Below are positions 7,405-14,165 of a stretch of 42,249 nucleotides of DNA, one piece after another. The DNA is taken from positions 1 to 42,249 of the IMG/VR virus record IMGVR_UViG_3300037115_000244, one strand, 5' to 3'. The translations under genes and the position numbers were made by a program. Position 1 is the first letter of the stretch; each line of letters opens with the position of its first letter. A model generated the notes under the pieces. It had not been told where the DNA came from, did not search any database, and saw only the letters and a program-made list of their open reading frames with translations. This stretch comes from a virus.

Positions 7405-7697
7405 GCAAGGGCTGGGACCTGACGTCGCTGCGGTCGCTGGATGCGGCGGCGGAGTGGATTCGCAGCAACGCGGGTGCATGCCTGGTGCTGGTGGTGCGCG
7501 CGAATGCAGAGGCGGAAACCAGCGACATCGCCTTCGCCGTTGACCCAGCGATCGCTCCAAAGGATGCGGTGACCATGGTCGAAGTGGCGATGCCGGAGAT
7601 GCAGGACCGGCTGGTCGCTATCCGCGAGGCGGCGCGCTGCAAGGGCATTCGAGACAAGCAGCGGGAAGCCGCCGCTGCAGTGAAGGCGCGGCGATGA
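7401..7697 (+). CDS. Hypothetical phage protein (98 aa)
   Basis: Unknown. ATGA overlaps with both neighbours. Residues 10-75 look like a small alpha/beta domain (V-L-V-V-R-A near 30, F-A-V-D near 47), and the last 25 residues are basic and helical. No recognised family. Confidence 0.6.
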   Translation: MSKGWDLTSLRSLDAAAEWIRSNAGACLVLVVRANAEAETSDIAFAVDPAIAPKDAVTMVEVAMPEMQDRLVAIREAARCKGIRDKQREAAAAVKARR

Positions 7698-8374
7698 GGG
7701 GACACGCGTGGACGGACGATGATCGGCAGTTCATGCGCTGGCTGTATCCGCACGTGAAGACGGAGAAGATCGCCGCCCTGCTCGGCCGCAAGATCGGCGC
7801 AGTCTATCAATTGGCCGCGAAGATGGGCTTGACGAAGACGGCAGAGTTTAGGGCGAGCGCGGAGTCTGGGTATCTGCGCAAGGGCGAGTGGCGCGAAGGA
7901 ACAGTCGCAACCCGCTTCCAGAAGGGGCAGACGCCCGCGAACAAGGGTTTGCGGCGCCCGGGCTACGCGCCGGGACGGATGCGCGAGACGCAGTTCAAGG
8001 AAGGCTGCCGCACGGGCGTAGCAGCGGAGAACTGGTGCCCGATTGGGACGATTCGCGCGGACAGTGAAGGATACCTGCGCATCAAGGTGCGCGAGGGCGT
8101 GAAGGGTGAGGCTTACGGCTTCGGCAATACCAGGATATGGCCGCTCCAGCAGAGGCATGTGTGGGAACAGGAGAAGGGGCCGATCCCCCCGGGCCACGTG
8201 ATCTGTTTCAAGGATGAGGACAAGGTAAACATGGCGATCGAGAACCTCGAATGCATACCGCGTCGAGAGCTGATGCTGCGGAACAGTTCGCAGCGGTGGG
8301 GGCCGGAGGTTTTCGGATTGATTCAACTGCGCGGAGCGCTCAACAGGAAGATCAGGAGTCAACGTGAAAAATAA
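7694..8374 (+). CDS. HNH endonuclease with N-terminal HTH (226 aa)
   Basis: Residues 5-48 are a Myb/HTH-like module (W-T-D-D-D... I-A-A-L-L-G-R-K-I-G-A-V-Y-Q-L-A-x-K-M-G-L). A basic linker with K-G-Q-T-P-A-N-K-G is typical of phage HNH proteins. The nuclease part is at about 115-190: H155-V-W-E, G-P-I-P-P-G-H168-V, N179, I-E-N184-L-E. This ββα-metal arrangement belongs to the free-standing HNH homing-type group, which cut double-stranded DNA. It may be a selfish element or a processing nuclease. It overlaps the previous gene by ATGA and the next by 11 bases. Confidence 0.85.
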   Translation: MRGHAWTDDDRQFMRWLYPHVKTEKIAALLGRKIGAVYQLAAKMGLTKTAEFRASAESGYLRKGEWREGTVATRFQKGQTPANKGLRRPGYAPGRMRETQFKEGCRTGVAAENWCPIGTIRADSEGYLRIKVREGVKGEAYGFGNTRIWPLQQRHVWEQEKGPIPPGHVICFKDEDKVNMAIENLECIPRRELMLRNSSQRWGPEVFGLIQLRGALNRKIRSQREK

Positions 8375-8627
8375 GATGTCGGACTTGCGGAACCATCTCT
8401 TTGAGGCGATCGAGATGCTGAAGGATGAAAAGAAGCCCATGGAGATCGCCCGCGCCAAGGCGATCAGCGATCTCGCGCAGACCATCATCAACTCCGCCAA
8501 GGTGGAGATCGAGTTCGCCGAGGTCGTCGGCGCGAACATTGCGCAGCCGTTCTTCGACAATGCCGTGCTGGATGGCAAGGATCGGGAGCGGTTTGTATTG
8601 CCGGGTGAATCGCGCAAGAGCGCTTAG
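8364..8627 (+). CDS. Small helical phage protein (87 aa)
   Basis: GTG start at 8364 with AGGAG upstream. The pattern M-S-D-L-R-N-H-L-F-E-A-I-E-M-L ... A-K-A-I-S-D-L-A-Q-T-I-I-N-S-A-K-V-E-I-E-F is one I recall from small conserved phage proteins, often next to HNH genes. All helix, no cysteine, function unknown. The small overlap with the HNH gene suggests translational coupling. Confidence 0.7.
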   Translation: MKNKMSDLRNHLFEAIEMLKDEKKPMEIARAKAISDLAQTIINSAKVEIEFAEVVGANIAQPFFDNAVLDGKDRERFVLPGESRKSA

Positions 8628-8657
8628 CGTAGACGGAAGCAGAGAACGGGAGCAGTG

Positions 8658-9716
8658 ATGGCACAGAAGAGCAAGATCGAATGGACGGACGCGACGTGGA
8701 ACCCGATTCGCGGGTGCTCGCGCGTGAGCGAGGGTTGCCGCCACTGCTACGCCGAGACGGTGGCCAAGCGCTTCAGTGGAGCTGGGCTGCCCTACGAGGG
8801 GCTGACGACGCTCGGCAAGTGGAACGGCACCATCTCGTTTGTCGTAGAGCACATGCTCGATCCGCTGCGCTGGAAGCAGCCGCGCCGGATCTTCGTGAAC
8901 TCGATGTCCGACCTCTTCCACGAGAACGTCACGGACGAGATACTGGACCAGATCTTCGCGGTGATGGCGCTGTGCCCGCAGCATACCTTTCAGATCCTCA
9001 CGAAGCGGGCGGAGCGGATGCTGGCGTATCTGCGGATGGTCGAAGAAGAGAAGGACATGGAGCGGTGGAGACAGTATGCCGATATCTATGCCGGAGCGAT
9101 GCGGTGCACGGATTGGCCCGAGCCAGAGTGGCCGCTCCCGAACGTATGGCTGGGCGTCTCGGTCGAGAATCAGAAGGCTGCGGATGAGCGCATCCCGCTG
9201 CTGCTACAGACACCCGCTGCGGTGAGGTTCGTCTCTGCTGAGCCGCTGCTCGGTCCGGTTCAACTGGATGACATCGTTATCCAAGAAAAGCTGTGCGAAT
9301 GGCACTTCAGCGCGCTCGGGGATGATGGCAACGTGGAAGATGATGCGGACTTCCATGGTGCGCATCTCGACTGGGTGATCTGCGGCGGCGAGAGTGGCCC
9401 CGGCGCGCGTCCAATGCATCCGGACCGGGCTCGCAGCCTTCGCGATCAATGCGTTGCCGCCGGCGTGCCGTTCTTCTTCAAGCAATGGGGCGAGTGGGCA
9501 CCATTCTCCATGGCGAAGGTCCACGAGTTTCTCGAGGCCCATCCCGGATTGTCGATGAAAACGTCAACAACCCTCATCAAGCGCGACGGAACCCAAGTGC
9601 GGCCGTACTGCATGAAGGATGCTCCAGGTCATGAGATGGTTCGCGTGGGCAAGAGAGCCGCTGGCGATCTGCTGGACGGCGTGCAGTGGCATCAGTTTCC
9701 GGTGGTGCAACCGTGA
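8658..9716 (+). CDS. Phage Gp37/Gp68 family protein, radical-SAM-like (352 aa)
   Basis: N-terminus I-E-W-T-D-A-T-W-N-P-I-R-G-C20-x6-C27-x2-C30-Y-A-E is the diagnostic start of the Gp37/Gp68 family (Pfam PF07505, from memory). The three Cys could hold an iron-sulphur cluster as in radical-SAM enzymes. Later family blocks are visible: I-F-V-N-S-M-S-D-L-F-H, F-Q-I-L-T-K-R-A-E-R, W-L-G-V-S-V-E-N-Q, F-V-S-A-E-P-L-L-G-P, W-V-I-C-G-G-E-S-G-P-G-A-R-P, F-F-K-Q-W-G. The chemical reaction is not established. Start at ATG 8658; a GTG one codon earlier is possible. Confidence 0.9.
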   Translation: MAQKSKIEWTDATWNPIRGCSRVSEGCRHCYAETVAKRFSGAGLPYEGLTTLGKWNGTISFVVEHMLDPLRWKQPRRIFVNSMSDLFHENVTDEILDQIFAVMALCPQHTFQILTKRAERMLAYLRMVEEEKDMERWRQYADIYAGAMRCTDWPEPEWPLPNVWLGVSVENQKAADERIPLLLQTPAAVRFVSAEPLLGPVQLDDIVIQEKLCEWHFSALGDDGNVEDDADFHGAHLDWVICGGESGPGARPMHPDRARSLRDQCVAAGVPFFFKQWGEWAPFSMAKVHEFLEAHPGLSMKTSTTLIKRDGTQVRPYCMKDAPGHEMVRVGKRAAGDLLDGVQWHQFPVVQP

Positions 9717-9952
9717 CGGTGGGCGAAGACGGATTTACTTACTATGTGTGCGCGGAGTGCGGCAACCCGAAGCTGGCAGCGCTGTTTCTGCCCTCCGAGA
9801 TTGCGAAAGCTGCTCCGATGTGCCGCGCGTGCATGGGCGAAGTTGGGCTGCGAGTGATCAAGGTGAGGGAGTCCACGAAGACGATGCAGTGGCAGTGCCG
9901 CTATGCCGAGCGCCTGCGTGCGATCCGGGCGGAGAGGAGGGTGCAACGATGA
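9713..9952 (+). CDS. Small zinc-ribbon-like phage protein (79 aa)
   Basis: GTG 9713 overlaps the previous stop (GTGA). Contains C-A-E-C-G and, about 22 residues on, C-R-A-C, a CxxC...CxxC zinc-ribbon arrangement, followed by a basic helix to the C-terminus. First of three consecutive tiny CxxC proteins. Function unknown. Confidence 0.6.
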   Translation: MTVGEDGFTYYVCAECGNPKLAALFLPSEIAKAAPMCRACMGEVGLRVIKVRESTKTMQWQCRYAERLRAIRAERRVQR

Positions 9953-10143
9953 GCGACGTGAGGGTGTTCGTGGAATCGGGGCCGGCCGGCGCGATCGTCT
10001 ACCGGCTCAACGCGTGGTGCAGCGTCTGCCGGAGTCACACCATGCTGCGCGCGGATCTCCCAGGGCCGGTGTGTGCGGTCTGCGGCTTGTCGGCGAGTTA
10101 CACGCTGACCGACCCTAAGGCGCGGCCGCCGGTGACCCATTGA
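9949..10143 (+). CDS. Small zinc-ribbon-like phage protein (64 aa)
   Basis: ATG 9949 overlaps the previous stop by ATGA. The protein has C-S-V-C and C-A-V-C-G, spaced like a zinc ribbon, in a short beta-rich sequence. An overlapping longer frame starting at 9619 is out of register with the Gp37/Gp68 gene and is rejected. Function unknown. Confidence 0.55.
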   Translation: MSDVRVFVESGPAGAIVYRLNAWCSVCRSHTMLRADLPGPVCAVCGLSASYTLTDPKARPPVTH

Positions 10144-10322
10144 AGCCGCGCTGGTGGACGTGTGGGTGCGGCAAGCGGAACTGCGCGACGGAGCTGGGCA
10201 CGCCGGTGTGCGCGGCGTGCAGGAAGCCCGCGAAGTTTTCGATCGAGCCGCCTGCTGGCCAGGGCGGCTTTGCTTTTCAGGATTGGCCCTCCGGTGATGA
10301 TGGGCCGCCCGACCAAGGGTGA
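10140..10322 (+). CDS. Small zinc-ribbon-like phage protein (60 aa)
   Basis: TTG start at 10140 overlaps the previous stop. C-G-C-G-K at residues 8-11 and C-A-A-C-R-K at about 25-28 form a likely zinc ribbon; the C-terminal half is Gly/Pro rich and disordered. Third of three adjacent CxxC mini-genes. TTG start and short length keep confidence moderate. Confidence 0.5.
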   Translation: MKPRWWTCGCGKRNCATELGTPVCAACRKPAKFSIEPPAGQGGFAFQDWPSGDDGPPDQG

Positions 10323-10373
10323 CGCAGCAACGATTTGAACCGCGCCAAGCGGTCGAAGGATAGGACGAAAGAT

Positions 10374-11468
10374 ATGAGCGGAATTCTTACGGGAGCGGTG
10401 TTGCAGCGGGGTCCGGAAGTGCTGCGCCCGCGCATGGTGTTGGTGGCGATCACGGAGGCGGCGGACGATCACGGCTTCGCCTGCCTGTCCATGGAGACGA
10501 TCGCGATGAAGGCAGTGTGCGAGGCGCGGACCGCACGGCGCGTGGTGGCGCGGCTGGAGCGCGAGGGTTGGCTCCTGGTGGTGCGCAAGGCCACGTCGGA
10601 TGGCAAAGGGAACGTGTACTTCGTGGACATTGCGCGGCTGGGCGTCGAGCTGAACCCGAAGTCGCGCAAGAATGACTGGCACCTGGCCTTCGAGCGGAAG
10701 TACCCGAAAGCGCGCTCGGCGAGGGTGCATGAGTCAGAGGACATTCAGTCCCCTAATGGTGACGTAACTCCAATGTCTGCAACGCCGGTAGAACCTCCAG
10801 AGGACATTCTGTCCCTTGAGTTTGGGGACGTCGAAGAAAGTGATGGTTCAGAGGACATGTTGTCCCCTGAACCTGACGGCGGCGAAAGCGACTCAGAGGA
10901 CATTTCAGGGGGGTTCAGAGGACATTTCGGGGGGGGTTCAGAGGACATTTCGGCGATTCCAATATTGAAGAACCGTGTGAACCGTTCCCGTGTTCCTTCA
11001 CGCGGCAAGCGCTCGAAGGCGGCGGACCCGCGGCATGTGCTGTTCAAGCTGGCCTGCGAGACCTATGCAAAGTTCAAGGGCGTCCGGTTGGTGTGGGACG
11101 GCTCGGAGGCAGGGGCACTGGCGCTGCTGCTGCGGGCGTCTCCGGAGTTGACCCTGCGCGAGTTCCAAATCTGCCTCAACCATCGGGCGCAATCTTCGGG
11201 AACGCCGCACGGCGAGCGCCCGAGGACGTGGCTCGCGACCATCACGCGGTACCAGCATGGCCCGCTCAACCGCTTCAATCGCACGGAGGAAAGCAATGGA
11301 CGCAATCTCGGGAATCGCAAGGCGGACGCCGCAAACGAATCTCTCGCGAGAGCTCAAGCCAGCGTCGTCGCGGAGGATCACGCTGATGAGCAAGCTGGCT
11401 TCGATGTGCCTGGACCGGGGCGAGGCGATGGACGAGGTTCGCTTGCAGAGCTACTCGAAAGCGCTTGA
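10374..11468 (+). CDS. Winged-helix replication initiator-like protein (364 aa)
   Basis: Residues about 1-100 are a winged-helix domain as in phage replication (lambda O-like/RepA-like) proteins: V-L-R-P-R-M-V-L-V-A-I-T-E-A-A-D-D-H-G, then E-T-I-A-M-K-A-V-C-E-A-R-T-A-R-R-V-V-A-R-L-E-R-E-G-W-L. The centre (about 120-205) is an acidic low-complexity part with repeated S-E-D-I/M-L-S-P, encoded by six DNA repeats. A helical domain follows at 220-310 and a disordered tail. The ATG at 10374 is preferred over TTG 10335 because the family begins there. Its 3' end overlaps the next gene by up to 173 bases. It probably binds the repeats and opens the origin. Confidence 0.75.
   Translation: MSGILTGAVLQRGPEVLRPRMVLVAITEAADDHGFACLSMETIAMKAVCEARTARRVVARLEREGWLLVVRKATSDGKGNVYFVDIARLGVELNPKSRKNDWHLAFERKYPKARSARVHESEDIQSPNGDVTPMSATPVEPPEDILSLEFGDVEESDGSEDMLSPEPDGGESDSEDISGGFRGHFGGGSEDISAIPILKNRVNRSRVPSRGKRSKAADPRHVLFKLACETYAKFKGVRLVWDGSEAGALALLLRASPELTLREFQICLNHRAQSSGTPHGERPRTWLATITRYQHGPLNRFNRTEESNGRNLGNRKADAANESLARAQASVVAEDHADEQAGFDVPGPGRGDGRGSLAELLESA
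10735..10948 (+). repeat. Six iteron-like repeats, candidate replication origin
   Basis: CAGAGGACAT (9/10 or better) occurs at 10735, 10798, 10849, 10894, 10916 and 10939, all on the + strand, with spacings of 63, 51, 45, 22 and 23 bases. In copies 1-3 the repeat continues into GTCCCCT/GTCCCTT, making a dyad; copy 3 (10847-10871) has 11-base arms with one mismatch. An AT-richer stretch (10955-10972) follows. Iterons within the initiator gene are the arrangement of the lambda origin. Confidence 0.6.
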
Positions 11469-11709
11469 GGAGTTTCCGGACGCGGCTATCGACGCGGTGC
11501 TGGACGGCTTGGCGAGGGCGCGACGGGAGGAGTACGAACCGCGCGTGCCGGAGAAGGGCGAACTGCTCGACCGGGTGCGCAAGGAAGCAAGGCGCCGGGA
11601 CCGTCCGAAGGACTGCGGGATCTGTGAGAATCGCCGGATGATCATCATGGAGGAGGGCGGGATGGCTAAGCGATGCGAGTGCTGGCTGGAATGGAAGCGG
11701 GCGAAGTAA
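11296..11709 (+). CDS. Helicase-loader-like replication protein (137 aa)
   Basis: Residues about 45-95 (Y-S-K-A-L-E-E-F-P-D-A-A-I-D-A-V-L-D-G-L ... P-R-V-P-E-K-G-E-L-L-D-R-V) recall the SPP1 G39P-type helicase loader/inhibitor pattern, in which a helical repeat ends in P-x-x-x-E-L. The C-terminus has C-G-I-C and C-x-C (residues 112-131), a possible zinc site. Being right after an initiator-like gene supports a loader role. ATG 11296 has a strong GGAGG; a second ATG at 11386 also has GGAGG and would shorten the overlap with the upstream gene. No ATPase motif is present. Confidence 0.6.
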   Translation: MDAISGIARRTPQTNLSRELKPASSRRITLMSKLASMCLDRGEAMDEVRLQSYSKALEEFPDAAIDAVLDGLARARREEYEPRVPEKGELLDRVRKEARRRDRPKDCGICENRRMIIMEEGGMAKRCECWLEWKRAK

Positions 11710-11782
11710 GCCCTCTTTTTAGGAACCAGCGTAGTAACACGTGGCACACGAAATCCACAACAGAGAAAAATAAAACAAAAAT

Positions 11783-11794
11783 CATTGGCCAATG
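11783..11794. promoter_or_regulatory. Perfect 12-bp palindrome in AT-rich gap
   Basis: CATTGGCCAATG reads the same on both strands and follows an A-rich run (11763-11782). It lies in the 271-base gap between the replication genes and the next gene. It is a plausible operator or origin-related site, without direct proof. Confidence 0.4.
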
Positions 11795-11816
11795 TTCACG
11801 CGGGTTTTGGAGTAGG

Positions 11817-11837
11817 ACTCCAGAAAACTGGAGTTTT
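11817..11837 (+). terminator. Short intrinsic terminator after the replication genes
   Basis: ACTCCAG (11817-11823) and CTGGAGT (11828-11834) form a perfect 7-bp stem with an AAAA loop, followed by TTT. It is short but well formed, and lies about 110 bases after the stop of the helicase-loader-like gene. Confidence 0.5.
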
Positions 11838-11980
11838 GGAGCGGAGAGCGCTTGACTTGGAAAATGTTGGCGTGAGAGTTTCTCAAATGAAGCCTAACGC
11901 GACCTGAAAGTGAAGCCTCGGCGGGGTCGAGGCAGTATCGAGGTTGGCGGCGGCGTCTCTAAAACTTCAGGTTTCCAATT

Positions 11981-12511
11981 ATGGCAAAACAACTTCCAGT
12001 GGTACCGGCAGATCTCGGCATCGTGCGCTCTGCGGAAGAGTTACTCGCGATGGATTCGTTTCCGACGTTGCGCTGGGTGTGGCCGCAGTCGGCGAAGCGG
12101 CAGGAGAAAGCTGGCAAGCTCCGCGCCATTCTCGATCAGTTCGGGGGTCTTTGCGCGTGGCAGGAGGTTGGAACCCCTGCGTTGCTGCGCGGCCAGGCTG
12201 GACGGGTGGAATATCGCGCGCCGAGCCCGGAGAAGTCGACGGCGATGCCGATCTTCGATCGCTCCAGCTGCTCGATCTCGCCGAGCGAGATGAACGTGTA
12301 TGCGGGACGGCACTTCAAGAACGGCGGCAGCCGCACCGCAGGATTGAACGACGAGCGCCGTGCCCAGCGCAAGTACTCCGACAAGCCCCTGAGCGAGGCG
12401 GAGATCCTTGCGGGACGCAGACAGAAGTTCGGCACACCGCCGGCTGAAGATTTCGTGGAGCGCGTGGTGGCTAAGGTGAACGCGTTTGAGCCGTCCCGCG
12501 CGGCCGCCTGA
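11981..12511 (+). CDS. Hypothetical phage protein (176 aa)
   Basis: Unknown. Soluble-looking and rich in Arg, Ala and Ser with a few Trp near the N-terminus (L-R-W-V-W-P). No convincing ribosome site precedes ATG 11981; ATG 12050 is an alternative. It stands alone after the terminator at 11817-11837, so it probably has its own promoter in the gap, which I could not place confidently. Confidence 0.55.
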   Translation: MAKQLPVVPADLGIVRSAEELLAMDSFPTLRWVWPQSAKRQEKAGKLRAILDQFGGLCAWQEVGTPALLRGQAGRVEYRAPSPEKSTAMPIFDRSSCSISPSEMNVYAGRHFKNGGSRTAGLNDERRAQRKYSDKPLSEAEILAGRRQKFGTPPAEDFVERVVAKVNAFEPSRAAA

Positions 12512-12578
12512 AGTGAACCCAGGCGATGAAGGGACGGATGCGAGCGGAACGCAGAACGACAAGCGGAGGCGGGAAACG

Positions 12579-12911
12579 ATGACCATGCGCAGGCCGGAAT
12601 CGACGGCGGTCGCGGGCTGGCTGTTCGATGGGCTGAATGCCAAGAATGTCATCGTGATGGTTGTTCTGGTGGTCACAGCGCACTACGCGCAGGGGGCTCG
12701 CATCGGCGGCGCCGAGGATCATGTGCAGGAGCTGACTCACCGCATCGATGAAACCCAGACCCGGATCGATGTGCTGCGCGAGGACGTTTCGTCGAAGGTC
12801 GATCGGGACACCTATAACGCGGACCAGCTCAAGCTGGCGAATGAATTTACCGCGATTGAAGCCAGCCAGGGCCGCATTGAGACGATCCTGATGGAGCAAA
12901 AGGGACATTGA
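12579..12911 (+). CDS. Membrane-anchored coiled-coil protein, lysis-region (110 aa)
   Basis: One membrane segment at about residues 24-43 (V-I-V-M-V-V-L-V-V-T-A) followed by a heptad-like helix to the end (E-L-T-H-R-I-D-E-T-Q-T-R-I-D-V-L). This shape fits an inner-membrane spanin-like or holin-accessory protein, and it lies just before the lysis genes. No outer-membrane partner lipoprotein was found, so the spanin idea is tentative. ATG 12579 has a GGAGG ribosome site; an upstream GTG at 12513 has none. Confidence 0.55.
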   Translation: MTMRRPESTAVAGWLFDGLNAKNVIVMVVLVVTAHYAQGARIGGAEDHVQELTHRIDETQTRIDVLREDVSSKVDRDTYNADQLKLANEFTAIEASQGRIETILMEQKGH

Positions 12912-13244
12912 CGTTTGGAGATCAATCCGAGGTGGAAGGAGGTCGCGGAGAATCGCCAGAGCAGAGGCGGGTTCGGACTTACCTTCGAGCCCGTTTCTTT
13001 AGAGATTGTGTGGTCAGCGTAGCGGCAACGTTCGGGACGGCAGGTGATCTCAATGCTACGTGGCATCCGCCCGAAGACCACAGGAATTCACGACGTTTGA
13101 CCTGGCGCAAGAGATGCCAGGCAACAAAAGCTCTCCTTACCAGAGAGATCCAAGGCAGAGTGGCACTCGGGGTTGGATGCTGCCCCGAGTGCCGTTTTTT
13201 AGCACGCCGCGGCGACAGATAAGGGAAACACGTAGAGGCGCACG
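12912..13244 (+). other. Non-coding stretch, possible small RNA before the lysis genes
   Basis: This 333-base gap has no convincing gene. The one frame across it (TTG 12908 to 13222) reads through a perfect terminator and gives an unnatural protein. It contains a clear 6-bp hairpin, CCTGGC/GCCAGG (13101-13106/13116-13121), about 40 bases before the terminator. A small RNA ending at the terminator, or a long leader or trailer, would explain it. No promoter was placed. Confidence 0.4.
13162..13200 (+). terminator. Strong intrinsic terminator
   Basis: GGCACTCGGGG (13162-13172) and CCCCGAGTGCC (13183-13193) form a perfect 11-bp stem with a 10-base loop, followed by G and six T (13195-13200). It separates the replication side from the lysis genes. 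Confidence 0.9.
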
Positions 13245-13412
13245 ATGCGGAAGATTGAGAGTGACTGGACGGCGGGTCTGGCGATCGGCGTGATGAGTTT
13301 GCTGGCGTGGGTGTTCTTCAAGTACTTCGTGCTGAGTTGCTTGGCGCTGGGCGCTGCAGCGTCGGTGGTCTTCGGGTTTGTGGTGTGGCATGGGCTGCAC
13401 AGTCGGAGTTGA
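13245..13412 (+). CDS. Small two-helix membrane protein, holin-like (55 aa)
   Basis: The ORF translates to 55 residues with two hydrophobic stretches (about 10-24 and 28-48), a charged start (M-R-K-I-E-S-D) and a short polar end (H-S-R-S). Size, two membrane segments and position one base before the endolysin start fit a small class II holin. AGAGG lies about 8 bases before the ATG. It could also be a pinholin or an antiholin, since another holin-like gene follows the endolysin. Confidence 0.6.
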   Translation: MRKIESDWTAGLAIGVMSLLAWVFFKYFVLSCLALGAAASVVFGFVVWHGLHSRS

Positions 13413-13413
13413 G

Positions 13414-13965
13414 ATGGCTACGGTCACGGTCGATCAGTCGATTGCCAATATGCCTGCATTCCTTGACCTTGTGGCTTGGTCAGAAGGAACGAGCACGGAA
13501 GACATCACGCGGAACAGCGGGTACGACGTCATCGTTACGGGCGAAGAAGTCCTTGGCCAGCGGGTGCATGAGGAAGTCTTCACGGATTACGCAACCCATC
13601 CGTTCTGCGTGACGCCGGCGCGAGCGCCCATGATTGTGAGGGTTGGTCCTCCCGAGCTCGAAAGCACGGCGAGTGGACGCTACCAGCTGCTGGCGCGGTA
13701 CTTCCTGGACTACAAAGCCTCGCTGGGACTGAAGGATTTCAGCCCTCTCTCCCAGGACTTGATCGCGATCGAGCAGATCAAAGAGCGCAGGACCCCCTCC
13801 AGGGCGAGCGCCTTCTATCTCATCGGACAGGGAAACATCGCGGTGGCCATCGGATTATGTTCCGGCATCTGGGCCAGCTTCCCGGCGAATTCCTATGCGC
13901 AGGGCGGAAAGAGCCTGGCCGCGCTGATGCAGCAGTGGAGCTTGATGTCCAGCAAGGCCGCATGA
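13414..13965 (+). CDS. Endolysin, lambda gpR-type lytic transglycosylase (183 aa)
   Basis: Strong resemblance to lambda R: A-F-L-D-L-V-A-W-S-E24-G-T, N-x-G-Y-D-V-I-V-T-G, F-T-D-Y-x-x-H-P, S-T-A-S-G-R-Y-Q-L-L, L-G-L-K-D-F-S-P-x-S-Q-D, I-K-E-R, I-W-A-S-x-P. Glu24 matches the catalytic Glu of lambda R. The enzyme cleaves the MurNAc-GlcNAc bond of peptidoglycan with a 1,6-anhydro product. No signal peptide, so release needs a holin. Compared with lambda R there is an insertion between G-E-E and F-T-D-Y. Start at ATG 13414 is one base after the holin-like stop; upstream in-frame starts lie inside that gene. Confidence 0.92.
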   Translation: MATVTVDQSIANMPAFLDLVAWSEGTSTEDITRNSGYDVIVTGEEVLGQRVHEEVFTDYATHPFCVTPARAPMIVRVGPPELESTASGRYQLLARYFLDYKASLGLKDFSPLSQDLIAIEQIKERRTPSRASAFYLIGQGNIAVAIGLCSGIWASFPANSYAQGGKSLAALMQQWSLMSSKAA

Positions 13966-14165
13966 TCGACGTGCAGAAGGGGTTGGGGATTGCCATGACC
14001 ATTGACACCAGCAAGATTTCCAAGACGACGATCAGCGGATTCCTTTCGGCGGCCATTGCCGTAGCTGTCGCGATCAGCGTGTTGCCTCCGCACCTGGCGA
14101 CGGTGGTGTATGTGCTGGCCGCGCTGAAGGCGTTGAACGGATTTTTGCAGAAGGACGCACAGTGA
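13962..14165 (+). CDS. Small membrane protein, second holin-like gene (67 aa)
   Basis: ATG 13962 overlaps the endolysin stop by ATGA. Two short hydrophobic parts at about residues 25-41 and 44-58 (F-L-S-A-A-I-A-V-A-V-A-I-S-V-L and A-T-V-V-Y-V-L-A-A-L) are separated by P-P-H. An internal ATG at 13995 is also possible. A second holin, antiholin or pore accessory is likely. Confidence 0.55.
   Translation: MIDVQKGLGIAMTIDTSKISKTTISGFLSAAIAVAVAISVLPPHLATVVYVLAALKALNGFLQKDAQ

Noticed and set aside
11852-11880. TTGACT as a -35 box before the 11981 gene
   Set aside because: At 16-18 bases downstream there is no acceptable -10 sequence.
12908-13222. 104-aa frame in the gap before the lysis genes
   Set aside because: It starts at TTG, runs through a perfect intrinsic terminator and has an irregular Arg/Cys-rich composition with no family resemblance.
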